Shown: positions 1 through 8,118 of the stretch, piece by piece
Numbering within the stretch: the first letter of the stretch is position 1
How the letters are laid out: the number at the start of each line of letters is the position of its first letter
Assembly: GCA_040392805.1 (NCBI GenBank)
Contig: JBEBVI010000033.1
Location: forward strand, 1-19,193
Direction of reading: 5' to 3'
DNA length: 19,193 bases
Origin: Taibaiella helvus_B
Lineage (GTDB): Bacteria > Bacteroidota > Bacteroidia > Chitinophagales > Chitinophagaceae
Position numbers and translations under genes: made by a program
Notes under the pieces: model-generated
What the model saw: only the letters and a program-made list of their open reading frames with translations
What the model was told of the DNA's origin: nothing
Database searches by the model: none

Positions 1-2028
1 CAAATACATTCCTGAAGTTAGTCGGGTAACAGAAATGGATGTAGTACCGGTCTCTTCCTTTACCAATTTACCGGCCATATCTGTAATCTGTATGTTCACT
101 TTCACAGGTGATAATATATGTACTGTACTATTTGCCGGGTTAGGATAGATATAGATATGCTGGCTTATTCCGGTGGCAGGTATGCCTGTATAATTCGTTA
201 CCGGATATATGTCCGAAGTATCGGAACATCCGTTTTCATTAGTCACGACTACCCGGTAATTTCCATTTTGTGTTACCGTATATGCGGAATCATTTGCCCC
301 GTCAATAGGTATGTTTTCCAGGAGCCATTGGTAAGTGGCATAAGTACCTGTAACTCCTAGTGTGAAGCTGTCTACATTAATTACCGGTTTGTCAATAGGA
401 ATGAAAGTTAAATCCAATGTAATGGTACTATCACAGCCGGAGATATTCGGGAGCGCCTGAGTATAAGTACCTGCAATGGTATATACCTTATCATTCAAAG
501 TATAGCTTCCACCACAGGGTAAAGATTCTGAAATATGAGAAGACGAAGTGTCGCCGCAATCAAACTTTACTATAAATACATCACTGTTTCCAAAATTAGT
601 TAGCGTGCCTCCACTACCGCCAGCGTTAAACTCTGCCGGGTTCGAGTTGAAATACCCGGTACCATACAGGCTACCGCTATGATCCACCGCTATACTGTAA
701 CCCATATCATTTGTACCATCGCCTCCCATAGCTTTGCCCAATCGGAAATTACTATTGGCGTCATATTTGGCTATGAATACGTTATAGTTTTTAAAACCGG
801 TGAGTGTTCCTCCGGTGCCGCCCGGATTAAATTCTGCTGTAGCCGAATTGAAATATCCTGTTATATAGGTGTTACCCCTAACATCTACTGCCATTCGTGT
901 ACATAGGTCGTTGCCAGTGCCACCCATATTCTTGGCCCAAATATAATTTCCGCTGGAATCATACTTGGCTAAAAACACATCAGATAATCCCAGGCTATTC
1001 AGTGTTCCTCCGGTGCCACCCGGATTAAATTCTGCTTTCGAGGCAAAATAACCGGCTATATATACATTGCCGTCTCTATCAACTCCTACACCGTAACTGT
1101 ATTCGCTGGCACTGCCACCCATACCTTTAGCCCAGAGGAAAGTACCATTGGAATCATACTTGGCTAACAGTATATCGTTGCCTGCTATATTGGTCAGCGT
1201 ACCTCCCGTACCCCCCGGATTAAGATCGGCCGGGCCTCCGGTGAAAGCGCCTGTTATATACACATTATCATTGCCATCCACGGCCACATCATAGGCGTAA
1301 TTCTGACTGGCGCCTCCCATATTCTTGGCCCAGAGGTAATTTCCGCCGGAGTCATATTTGGCTAAAAATATGTCGTAGCCCCCTCCATTAATCAACTTTC
1401 CTCCGCTACCACCAGGGTTAAAATCAAGTGTATCCGAATTGAAATAGCCTGTTATATATACATTGTCATGACTATCTGTTGTAACGGCATAACCCCAATC
1501 AATACTTTTTCCACCCATACTTTTAGTCCAGAGGTAATTTCCGCCGGCATCGTATTTGGCTAAGAATACATCATTGGTGCTTGTAGCATTGGTGAGCGTA
1601 CCACCGGTACCACCCGGGTTAAAATCGGCACTGGGTGAGTTGAAATAACCTGTCAGATACACATTACCTTTGCTATCTATTGCTACATCATAACTGATAT
1701 CTCCGCCACTGCCACCCATGCTTTTGGCCCATACATAAGTACCATCGGCATTATACTTGGCTAAAAACACATCATTTTTACCGTTAGTATTAAACGTACC
1801 ACCGGTGCCGCCGGGATTAAATTCTGCTGTAGCCGAGAAAAAATTCCCTACTACATATACATTGCCGCTATCATCCGTAGCTATGCCCAGGCCCTGATCG
1901 GTACTGTTGCCACCCATACCTTTGACCCATTCAAAAGTCTGGGCATTTACTGAACCACTTACCAAGACACAGAGCACGCAGAACGCAAAGGCATTTTTTA
2001 ATTGTTCAGGAAAGTTGATTTTTTTCAT
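1..2028 (-). CDS. Secreted seven-repeat beta-propeller (SBBP-type) protein with T9SS type A tail, propeller 1, 3' end cut off
   Basis: An uninterrupted minus-strand frame runs from the ATG at 2028 to base 1 (676 residues visible) with no stop inside the window. The start gives a signal peptide (basic MKKIN, hydrophobic core, SVNA|Q near residue 29). Seven repeats follow with a 195-201 bp period, each marked by a W-A-K-x-M-G-G strand, a D-x-x-GN-V-Y motif, FNPGG-x-GG and a D-V-F-L-A-K-Y-D strand. In the seventh the Trp is replaced by Leu. Then come a Cys-containing 'GCDST' domain, an Ig-like domain (Y-Q-W-L), and the start of a type A sorting domain (YPNPA at about 628-632). By alignment with the paralogue at 5601-7679 only about 20 residues are missing. 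T9SS family knowledge predicts export and surface anchoring; ligand and function are unknown. The gene diverges from HK1 with a 185-bp gap. The frame was checked triplet by triplet. Confidence 0.96.
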   Translation of the reverse strand, partial: MKKINFPEQLKNAFAFCVLCVLVSGSVNAQTFEWVKGMGGNSTDQGLGIATDDSGNVYVVGNFFSATAEFNPGGTGGTFNTNGKNDVFLAKYNADGTYVWAKSMGGSGGDISYDVAIDSKGNVYLTGYFNSPSADFNPGGTGGTLTNATSTNDVFLAKYDAGGNYLWTKSMGGKSIDWGYAVTTDSHDNVYITGYFNSDTLDFNPGGSGGKLINGGGYDIFLAKYDSGGNYLWAKNMGGASQNYAYDVAVDGNDNVYITGAFTGGPADLNPGGTGGTLTNIAGNDILLAKYDSNGTFLWAKGMGGSASEYSYGVGVDRDGNVYIAGYFASKAEFNPGGTGGTLNSLGLSDVFLAKYDSSGNYIWAKNMGGTGNDLCTRMAVDVRGNTYITGYFNSATAEFNPGGTGGTLTGFKNYNVFIAKYDANSNFRLGKAMGGDGTNDMGYSIAVDHSGSLYGTGYFNSNPAEFNAGGSGGTLTNFGNSDVFIVKFDCGDTSSSHISESLPCGGSYTLNDKVYTIAGTYTQALPNISGCDSTITLDLTFIPIDKPVINVDSFTLGVTGTYATYQWLLENIPIDGANDSAYTVTQNGNYRVVVTNENGCSDTSDIYPVTNYTGIPATGISQHIYIYPNPANSTVHILSPVKVNIQITDMAGKLVKEETGTTSISVTRLTSGMYL

Positions 2029-2139
2029 AATAAGAACATTTTGATTATTTAAAATTACATTTTAATACAGGAGTCAATATTGATTTTCTTTAGCAAATGT
2101 AGTTTTCGTTCAAAAGCATCTCGTGAGCATAAATACCCA

Positions 2140-2163
2140 ATTTATATCCGGTATGGTATAAAT
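2140..2163. promoter_or_regulatory. Inverted repeat in propeller 1/HK1 divergent region (possible operator)
   Basis: Seven-base arms ATTTATA and TATAAAT are separated by 10 bases, spanning 24 bp, 11 bp upstream of the HK1 -7-like box. The arms are AT-rich, so chance is a real alternative. It is the only dyad of this size I see in the 185-bp gap. Operator function is inference. Confidence 0.25.
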
Positions 2164-2173
2164 GAAATACTAC

Positions 2174-2181
2174 TAAATTTG
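2174..2181 (+). promoter_or_regulatory. Bacteroidota-type -7 box for HK1
   Basis: TAAATTTG matches the Bacteroidota primary-sigma -7 consensus TAnnTTTG exactly and ends 32 bases before the HK1 ATG. No convincing TTTG-type -33 box lies about 20 bases upstream, so the promoter may be weak or activator-dependent (inference). Confidence 0.5.
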
Positions 2182-2213
2182 TGATAATCATGAACAGTTA
2201 AAGGCGTAACCGG

Positions 2214-4175
2214 ATGATTCTTCTTATTCACATATCTATTCAGTTTAAATGGAAACTTAACCTGTTTTTGGTACTGTTACTATTTGGCTTTACCTATTCT
2301 CCGGCACAAGTAAGCGCTCCGGAAAAAGTTTCAAGAACGTGGTCTCAGGACACTGCTTTGATCTGTGAAAACATACGTAAGGGACGTCAATATCTTTCTA
2401 ATGACTTAAATAACCTGGATAGTTCAGGCTATTTTCTGGAAAGAGCAAAAAGAGAGAGTATGTCCATCGGGTTTGCGGATGGGGTGGCTCGTGCATCTAT
2501 TTATCTTAGCCTTGCTCAGTCAAAAAAAGGCAATTATCATCTTGCTAAAAGAATGCTTATAAAAGCTTTGCCTTATTGTATAAACGCTATTCACCAGGAT
2601 GAGATAATAAGTCATTGGCATACGGCTATTGCAGAATCTTACTCCTATCTCGGGCAAGGCGATTCTGCATTGTTTCATTTATATAAAGCAGAAATCTATG
2701 CACAGCGCAAGAATGATTCATCCAGGTTGCTTATCACATATATTAATATGGGATCTGTCTGGATCATAAATGAAAAATGGGATAATGCAGCCAGGTACCT
2801 GGGAAAAGCTAAGCAAATTGCTCTTGCTATAGGCGACAATAATAATCTCTCCAGGATATATAGTAACCTGGCTATACTGGCAGCCCGTCAGGATGATACT
2901 TCCGGTATGTTTACATACGCCAGTAAATCTATTGCAATCGCAGAGAAATATAATATTATAGAGATTCAATATAATGCCTATGTATTATTAGGCGAATATT
3001 ATTTCAGGGCTGAAAACTATAACAGAGCACTGGAATATTTTCAGAGGGCATATAATGTGTATAAAAATCCACCACCTGAATTATCTGCCATAGCTCTGTC
3101 TGGTATGGGAAAATCCAATCTTAAGCTGAACAATCTCGCACTTGCAAAGAGTCAGCAGCTGAAGGCGCTTGAAATTGCATCTAAAAAAGAGAGCCACACC
3201 TGGAACGTAATAGAGTCCTATAAATTCCTTGCCGAATTGTACGCCATTGAGCAAAATGGCAGGGAGGTGTATAAGTATATGAATATATATGCAAACCTCA
3301 GAGACAGCTTAAAAGACAAAGAACGTAATAAAAAGATAGATGAATTGGAAACGCAATACCAGCTTGCTGAAAAAGAAAAAGAAATCACGGACAAAGAATT
3401 AAAACTGGTGAAACAACAGCATTTTATCAGCAATCGTAATACCTGGATAGCAATCATATCATTGGGTGCCTTATGTCTTGCAATAATACTAATCGTGAGC
3501 AGGCGCAACTTACACCGTAAAATGTATGTTATGCAAAAAGAAGAAGAAATAAAGCAATTGAAAGCAATGATGGATGGGGAAGAAAAAGAGCGGAGCCGGA
3601 TTGCAGCCGAACTACATGATGGCATCAGCGGGTTATTATCTGCTGCAACGATCAATCTCAATAACCTGAGCCATGAGCAGACCGGGGTGACAGGAAATGC
3701 GAACTTTCAGAAGACGACTTTACTCATCAGGGAGATCAGCAAAGAAGTACGTAAAACAGCACATAACCTGATGCCGGACAGCCTGCTGCAGAACGATTTT
3801 GCCCAGGTGATACAGTTGCACTGTGATTATCTCGCGCAGGATAAGTCACTGCACATAGAGTACCGGCATTTCGGCGACTTTGAAGTGCTGAATGAAGATT
3901 ATAAACTCTCGGTATACCGCATTATACAGGAGCTGCTCCAGAATATAATCAAACACGCCCAGGCACATGTAGCCGTAGTACAAATGCATATGGAAGATGC
4001 TTTGTTAAGTATTACTGTTGAAGACGATGGTATCGGTTACGATAAGAATAACACGAAAAATGCCGGCATGGGTTTGCATAATATAGAAAACAGAGTGAAG
4101 CACATGAATGGCCGTTTATCCATAGATACGGAACCGGGTAAGGGTACTTCGGTGTATATTGAAGTAGATGTTTAG
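2214..4175 (+). CDS. TPR sensor histidine kinase, HisKA_3/NarX-DesK class (HK1)
   Basis: 653 residues. An N-terminal signal/anchor segment (core about 15-26, SPA|Q near 31) is followed by about six or seven TPR-like helical pairs (about 90-360). A charged coiled coil (about 368-405) and one TM helix (about 410-431) come next. The dimerisation/phosphoacceptor helix carries ELHDGISG with His468, and the HATPase_c domain has N-box Asn577, G1 DGIG 605-608, G2 GMGL 618-621 and GKGTS 642-646. The topology puts the TPRs in the periplasm and the kinase in the cytoplasm. It should autophosphorylate His468 and pass the phosphate to RR1, encoded 239 bp downstream. Gly473 stands where NarX/DesK have the phosphatase Gln. 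An in-frame TAA at 2199 leaves ATG 2214 as the first start; AAAGG at 2200-2204 is a possible weak ribosome site. The signal sensed is unknown. Confidence 0.96.
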   Translation: MILLIHISIQFKWKLNLFLVLLLFGFTYSPAQVSAPEKVSRTWSQDTALICENIRKGRQYLSNDLNNLDSSGYFLERAKRESMSIGFADGVARASIYLSLAQSKKGNYHLAKRMLIKALPYCINAIHQDEIISHWHTAIAESYSYLGQGDSALFHLYKAEIYAQRKNDSSRLLITYINMGSVWIINEKWDNAARYLGKAKQIALAIGDNNNLSRIYSNLAILAARQDDTSGMFTYASKSIAIAEKYNIIEIQYNAYVLLGEYYFRAENYNRALEYFQRAYNVYKNPPPELSAIALSGMGKSNLKLNNLALAKSQQLKALEIASKKESHTWNVIESYKFLAELYAIEQNGREVYKYMNIYANLRDSLKDKERNKKIDELETQYQLAEKEKEITDKELKLVKQQHFISNRNTWIAIISLGALCLAIILIVSRRNLHRKMYVMQKEEEIKQLKAMMDGEEKERSRIAAELHDGISGLLSAATINLNNLSHEQTGVTGNANFQKTTLLIREISKEVRKTAHNLMPDSLLQNDFAQVIQLHCDYLAQDKSLHIEYRHFGDFEVLNEDYKLSVYRIIQELLQNIIKHAQAHVAVVQMHMEDALLSITVEDDGIGYDKNNTKNAGMGLHNIENRVKHMNGRLSIDTEPGKGTSVYIEVDV

Positions 4176-4333
4176 GAGAGGCTGAAAGTGGAGCTTTTTG
4201 TAGTATTCCGGAGATTGTGAAAAACTTTGTTTGGAGCTGCAACAATGTAGAACAAATGAATGAAGGTAAACTGTGGTAAATAAAATGTATTTTGTTGCCC
4301 TATTCAATATTCACTATGCCGATCATCAGACTA

Positions 4334-4380
4334 TTCACTGTTTTTAATTTTCACTGTGAGGTACTTTTTATCTGACAGTG
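4334..4380. promoter_or_regulatory. Direct and inverted CACTGT repeats upstream of RR1
   Basis: TTCACTGT occurs at 4334-4341 and 4350-4357 (16-bp step), and the inverted half-site ACAGTG at 4375-4380. All lie just upstream of the RR1 -7-like box. Three copies of one hexamer in 47 bp inside the HK1-RR1 gap look like regulator-binding half-sites. This reading is inference; autoregulation by RR1 would fit. Confidence 0.35.
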
Positions 4381-4389
4381 TGAACTTTT

Positions 4390-4397
4390 TACTTTTG
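4390..4397 (+). promoter_or_regulatory. Bacteroidota-type -7 box for RR1
   Basis: TACTTTTG is an exact match to TAnnTTTG and ends 17 bases before the RR1 ATG. It suggests RR1 can be transcribed apart from HK1, in keeping with the 239-bp gap between them. No clear -33 box was seen. Confidence 0.5.
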
Positions 4398-4414
4398 AAT
4401 TAATACAATACCCC

Positions 4415-5056
4415 ATGAGTATTAAAGTAGCTATTGCAGACGATCATCAGCTGATTACGGAAGGGTTGCAGAATATGCTTCGTTACAATGACGAGATAGA
4501 GGTGATTGCTACCTATGCTAACGGAGCGCAATTGCTCAAAGGAATCAGTACGATCGAACCGGATATACTTCTTCTGGATATCGTCATGCCGGGACAAAGG
4601 GGTGATGAACTGGCGAAAATAATTATGCATGATTTTCCATCTGTAAAAATTATTGCGTTGACAAACCTGGATAATATTTACTACATAAAAAGTATGGTGC
4701 AGTTAGGTGTATCCGGTTATTTATTAAAAGACATCAGGAGAGAGTCGCTTTCGGATGCTATACTAAAAGTATATAAAGGTGAGGAATATTGGGATAGCGT
4801 GGTGAGGGAAAAGCTGCAAATGGAACACCGGGAAATAAAGAAGCAGGCGGCTTATGGGAGTCTCCTGACCAGGAGGGAAAAGGAAGTGCTGCAACTGATA
4901 GCTGAGAATACGACCAGTAAGGAAATTGCTGATAAACTGCACTTGAGTAAAAGAACAATTGACCGTCATCGTGCCAGTATGCTTTCTAAGATGGATGTGA
5001 AGAATGTATCCGCATTGTTGAAGAAAGCGATCGAGCTGGGGATTATATCGGTATGA
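4415..5056 (+). CDS. NarL/FixJ-family response regulator (RR1)
   Basis: 213 residues, the usual length for the family. The receiver domain (about 1-120) has the acidic pair D9/D10, phosphoacceptor D55 in DILLLDIVMPG, switch Thr83 and Lys105. A LuxR-type helix-turn-helix occupies about 150-210 (LTRREKEVLQLIAE, then the recognition helix SKRTIDRHRASML). It is a cytoplasmic DNA-binding regulator, expected to be phosphorylated by HK1 encoded just upstream. Its receiver is very like that of RR3: both begin with K-V-A-I-A-D-D-H-Q-L-I and share E-G-L-Q-N-M-L-R-Y. This marks RR1 and RR3 as close paralogues. Target genes are not shown by the sequence; the divergent propeller 1 gene is the natural candidate (inference). 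Confidence 0.97.
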   Translation: MSIKVAIADDHQLITEGLQNMLRYNDEIEVIATYANGAQLLKGISTIEPDILLLDIVMPGQRGDELAKIIMHDFPSVKIIALTNLDNIYYIKSMVQLGVSGYLLKDIRRESLSDAILKVYKGEEYWDSVVREKLQMEHREIKKQAAYGSLLTRREKEVLQLIAENTTSKEIADKLHLSKRTIDRHRASMLSKMDVKNVSALLKKAIELGIISV

Positions 5057-5600
5057 TATATGTGTCACGATTCGACTCATGCCCGGATTTTAATCAGGAT
5101 ATCTTCTATAGAGATTGCTCATTAATTATGTGTTCTTAGGTAGACAGTAATTCTTTCTCTTCTTGCAGTAATCTATAAGTGCTGAGATGTCCCCTGGTTA
5201 GGTTGTTGCAACGATGTTAGATCCTTACAGGATGACTAAGAGGGAGTATGTGGGGAATTCCACTTGATAATGATGAGATCTATTTGTAGAGATTAATGTA
5301 TGAATGGATTAAAACCCTTGTAGGGAAATACGAAAAAATATTCTTTAATTTTTTAGTATTCAATAATGCGGCGGCTATTTAGTAAACCTTATATAGGAGT
5401 CCAATAAATCTTTGCGTTATTGTGCTTCATTGCGCCTCTTCGAGAAAAAATTGGGCCACCTTATCAATAAAATAGTATAGAGCATGTTTAGCTAAATTAT
5501 ATAATAGATGGCGACAGAAATGCCGGAAACCTTATAGATCTGGAGAAGTCTGCAAAGTTTCCGGCAAATTTTTTTGAAGATATCCTGGTTATTAACGTTC
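5057..5600. other. 544-bp intergenic region between convergent RR1 and propeller 2
   Basis: No credible gene was found: stops are frequent in all frames and no start is followed by a family-like protein. It contains a small dyad ATCCT-tac-AGGAT (5221-5233), a strong hairpin with T-run near its right end (listed separately), and a TTGCG/GCGCCT-rich stretch at 5411-5440. The latter recalls degenerate spacer repeats common in Bacteroidota genomes (recollection, not tested). Confidence 0.7.
5522..5575. terminator. Hairpin terminator between convergent RR1 and propeller 2
   Basis: A nine-base perfect stem, GCCGGAAAC (5522-5530) with GTTTCCGGC (5557-5565), has a 26-base loop. On the plus strand it is followed by AAA and then seven T (5569-5575). 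It begins about 36 bases past the propeller 2 stop and can serve that minus-strand transcript too, although the minus-side tail (ATTTCT) is less T-rich. Long loop, but the GC stem plus T-run in AT-rich DNA is persuasive. Confidence 0.65.
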
Positions 5601-7679
5601 TTATTCCGCTTTAATCATTTTCTCCACTTTAAGCAATACACCGCTACGGTCACTGATGTGTAATAAATACACTCCTTTAGATAGCTCACCTATATAGGCG
5701 GATGTAGCATTAGCGTATTCTTTTATGACTTTGCCCGATATATCCGTGATCTGTACCGTCACTTCTACCAGTGATTGTATATATATCATAGCTGATGCAG
5801 GATTGGGGTAAATCTTTATTTGTCCGGCCGATTTATAAGCATCATCTATTCCTGTAGGATAGTTGGTTACCGGATATATATCTGAAGTATCTGAACAGCC
5901 ATGTTCATTGGTCACCACCACCTGGTAATTTCCGTTTGCTGTTACCGCATAGATGGAATCATTAGCTCCGTCAACCGGTATGCCATCTTTCAGCCACTGG
6001 TATACGGCATAAGTGCCGGATACGCTTAATGTAAAGCTATCGGTCTTAATGATGGGCTGATCAAGAGGTGCGATGATCAGGTCCAGCGTAACAGTACTAT
6101 CGCAACCGGAAGTATTGGGGAAGACCAGGGTATAAATACCGGTGGCTGTATATACACTGTCATTCAGGGTGTAGGTTTCACCACATGGTAAGGATACGGG
6201 AATGTAGGATGAAGATGTATCGCTACAGCTAAATTTAACTAAAAACACATCGGAAGAATTCTCTGTAGTAGTGAGCATACCACCACTGCCCCCGGGATTA
6301 AAATCAGCGGTCTTCGAGAAAAAAGTACCGGCTACATACGCATTGCCACTACCATCTGCGACTACGCCCCAGCCCATATCGTCACCGGTATTTCCACCCA
6401 TACTTTTGGCCCAGAGGAAATTGCCCTCTCCGTTGTACTTGGCCAGAAATACATCTGTGTTGTCTGTATTACTGTTAGTTAGTGTACCACCACCATTGGG
6501 ATTAAAATCAGCTTTCTTTGAGAAGAAATATCCTGTCAAATAAACATTGTTGCTTTTATCTATAGCTATACCATAACAGTATTCGACATCATCACCTCCC
6601 ATATTTTCCGCCCACAGGAGGTTGCCACCGGTATCGAACTTTGCCAGAAACAGATCACTACCACCGGCATTTTTCAAGGTATGACTACTGCCCCCGGGGT
6701 TAAACTCGGCTGTACTCGAGAAAAAGAATCCCGTTACATACGCATTGCCGTCTTTATCCACTGCTACATCATAACCATAATCACTGGAATTACCACCCAT
6801 ACTTTTCACCCAGAGAAAGTTGCCACCTGCGTCATACTTGGCTAAAAATGCATCACTACCCCCGGCATTAGCCGGCGTGCCGCCATTACCTCCGGGATTG
6901 AAGTTGGCTGAGGGGCGGGAAGTCCCGGTCACAAATACATTTCCGACCTGGTCAACCGCAACCCCGTAGCCGTAATCACCGGAACTGCTTCCTATACCCT
7001 TTACCCAGAGGAAACTGCCCCCGGCATCGTACTTGGCTAAGAATATATCAGCACCCCCGACATTTGTCAGTGTCCCGCCATTGCTTCCAGGATTAAATTC
7101 TGCTTTTTTTGAGAAAAAATATCCTGTCAGATATACATTGCCGCTTTCATCGGCTGTCACATCATAACCGTAATCTTCACCGTCACCACCCATACTTTTT
7201 GCCCATAGAAAACTGCCTCCCGTATCATACTTGGCTAAGAATACATCGTAGCCTCCGGCATTAATGAGCTTGCCACCACTTCCGCCCCGATTAAAATCAG
7301 CTGTATCTGACAGAAACTGGCCTGTCACATATACGTTACCGCTGCCATCCACCGCTACGCCATAGCCGCGATCGTCACGACTGCCTCCCATATTTTTTGC
7401 CCAGAGGAGGCCACCTTGTGTGTCATACTTGGCCAGAAATATATCGCAGGTTCCGACATTGGTTAATGAACCGCCGCTACCTCCGGGATTGAAATCAATT
7501 GTACTCGAGTAAAAATACCCTGTCACATACACATTGCCACTACCGTCTGTCGCCACGCGCTGCCCTTCATCACTAAGGCTGCCTCCTATACCTTTAGCCC
7601 AGTCAAAAGTCTGGGCGTTTACAGCCGTATGGGTCAATGCCAGTACGACAGTTCCAATGAATAGATTTTTAAACTTCAT
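5601..7679 (-). CDS. Secreted seven-repeat beta-propeller (SBBP-type) protein with T9SS type A tail, propeller 2
   Basis: 692 residues. Signal peptide (MKFKN, hydrophobic core, VNA|Q near 22). Seven repeats of about 66 residues follow, with W-A-K-x-M-G-G at W27, W93, W159 and onward. Each repeat has FNPGG-x-GG and a D-V-F-L-A-K-Y-D strand. The first W strand lies at the very N-terminus and the last F-L-V-K-F strand closes the array, as in a 'Velcro' propeller ring (inference). Then come a two-Cys region ending in SGCDSTVTLDL, an Ig-like domain (YQWLKDGIPVDG about 563-574), and a complete type A sorting domain (621-692: IKIYPNPA, ISGKVIKEY, KGVYLLHI). Family knowledge predicts T9SS export and surface anchoring. 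It is closest to propeller 1, including a nearly identical Ig segment. It diverges from HK2 with a 439-bp gap. Ligand unknown. Confidence 0.96.
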   Translation of the reverse strand: MKFKNLFIGTVVLALTHTAVNAQTFDWAKGIGGSLSDEGQRVATDGSGNVYVTGYFYSSTIDFNPGGSGGSLTNVGTCDIFLAKYDTQGGLLWAKNMGGSRDDRGYGVAVDGSGNVYVTGQFLSDTADFNRGGSGGKLINAGGYDVFLAKYDTGGSFLWAKSMGGDGEDYGYDVTADESGNVYLTGYFFSKKAEFNPGSNGGTLTNVGGADIFLAKYDAGGSFLWVKGIGSSSGDYGYGVAVDQVGNVFVTGTSRPSANFNPGGNGGTPANAGGSDAFLAKYDAGGNFLWVKSMGGNSSDYGYDVAVDKDGNAYVTGFFFSSTAEFNPGGSSHTLKNAGGSDLFLAKFDTGGNLLWAENMGGDDVEYCYGIAIDKSNNVYLTGYFFSKKADFNPNGGGTLTNSNTDNTDVFLAKYNGEGNFLWAKSMGGNTGDDMGWGVVADGSGNAYVAGTFFSKTADFNPGGSGGMLTTTENSSDVFLVKFSCSDTSSSYIPVSLPCGETYTLNDSVYTATGIYTLVFPNTSGCDSTVTLDLIIAPLDQPIIKTDSFTLSVSGTYAVYQWLKDGIPVDGANDSIYAVTANGNYQVVVTNEHGCSDTSDIYPVTNYPTGIDDAYKSAGQIKIYPNPASAMIYIQSLVEVTVQITDISGKVIKEYANATSAYIGELSKGVYLLHISDRSGVLLKVEKMIKAE

Positions 7680-8118
7680 ATTATTTGCTTTTTTTAGATT
7701 AATAAAAAGGAACGAAATTTTACCAATGACTTAATGATCATGAGGCAACTGGTGTAAAGTTCCTGGTTTAAGCTTCATGGTTATATATCCTATAGGGGGA
7801 TTTTGTAAATTTATATATGTATTTTACTTCATTATTTGATGTTGTGTTAATCAGAGTAATTAATACGATACATATCAGATTTATAGTGAATATCTGAGTG
7901 TGGTCGAAATCGTTGCCCGGTTGCCTGGGAAGCCCGGCTTGCTTAACAAATCAATATGGTATAAAGTATGCTCATCTGCAGTGACTGTTGTTTACAGACG
8001 ATCTGATCTTTAAAAGTCCTGAAAAGTCAGAACTTATAAAATTTTGTATTCTCAATTACCCGTGTCAACTTTATACATTTATTGCTCCGTGGATAAATAA
8101 TATTGACTCTAAAATGAC
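7680..8118. other. 439-bp divergent regulatory region, propeller 2/HK2
   Basis: No gene. Visible elements are the palindrome CCTATAGG (7789-7796), the dyad TCAGAT/ATCTGA with an 11-base spacer (7875-7897), and a GC-rich island of repeated GCCCGG near 7915-7945. TATGGTATAAA at 7955-7965 is also found in the HK1 divergent region at 2152-2162. AAAAGTC occurs twice at a 10-bp step (8012-8018, 8022-8028). Spacing by one helical turn suits protein binding, but no site is proven. Confidence 0.6.
8098..8105 (+). promoter_or_regulatory. Near-consensus -7 box for HK2
   Basis: TAATATTG matches five of the six fixed bases of TAnnTTTG and ends 13 bases before the HK2 ATG. Position parallels the boxes before HK1 and HK3. 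No -33 box is evident. Confidence 0.3.

Noticed and set aside
118..906. Short plus-strand open frames (118-360, 679-906) opposite propeller 1
   Set aside because: They lie entirely antisense to a continuous, motif-rich coding frame and show no recognisable protein features.
1..2028. 198-bp periodicity as a tandem DNA repeat or CRISPR-like array
   Set aside because: The period is in frame and encodes the propeller repeats; there are no short identical repeats with unique spacers.
3218..3661. Antisense open frame across the HK1 phosphoacceptor region, with similar antisense frames at 9417-9719 and 17378-17701
   Set aside because: The three resemble each other only because they are the reverse complement of the conserved E-E-K-E-R-x-R-[I/M]-A-x-E-L-H-D-G coding motif. 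They lack start context and any family-like features.
5221..5233. ATCCT-tac-AGGAT dyad as a terminator or attachment site
   Set aside because: Only five-base arms, no T-run, and no partner copy in the window.
5411..5440. TTGCG/GCGCCT-rich text here and its loose reverse-complement match near 19058-19085 as a defined repeat
   Set aside because: Similarity is patchy and gapped; it may be degenerate dispersed spacer repeats but cannot be delimited from this window.
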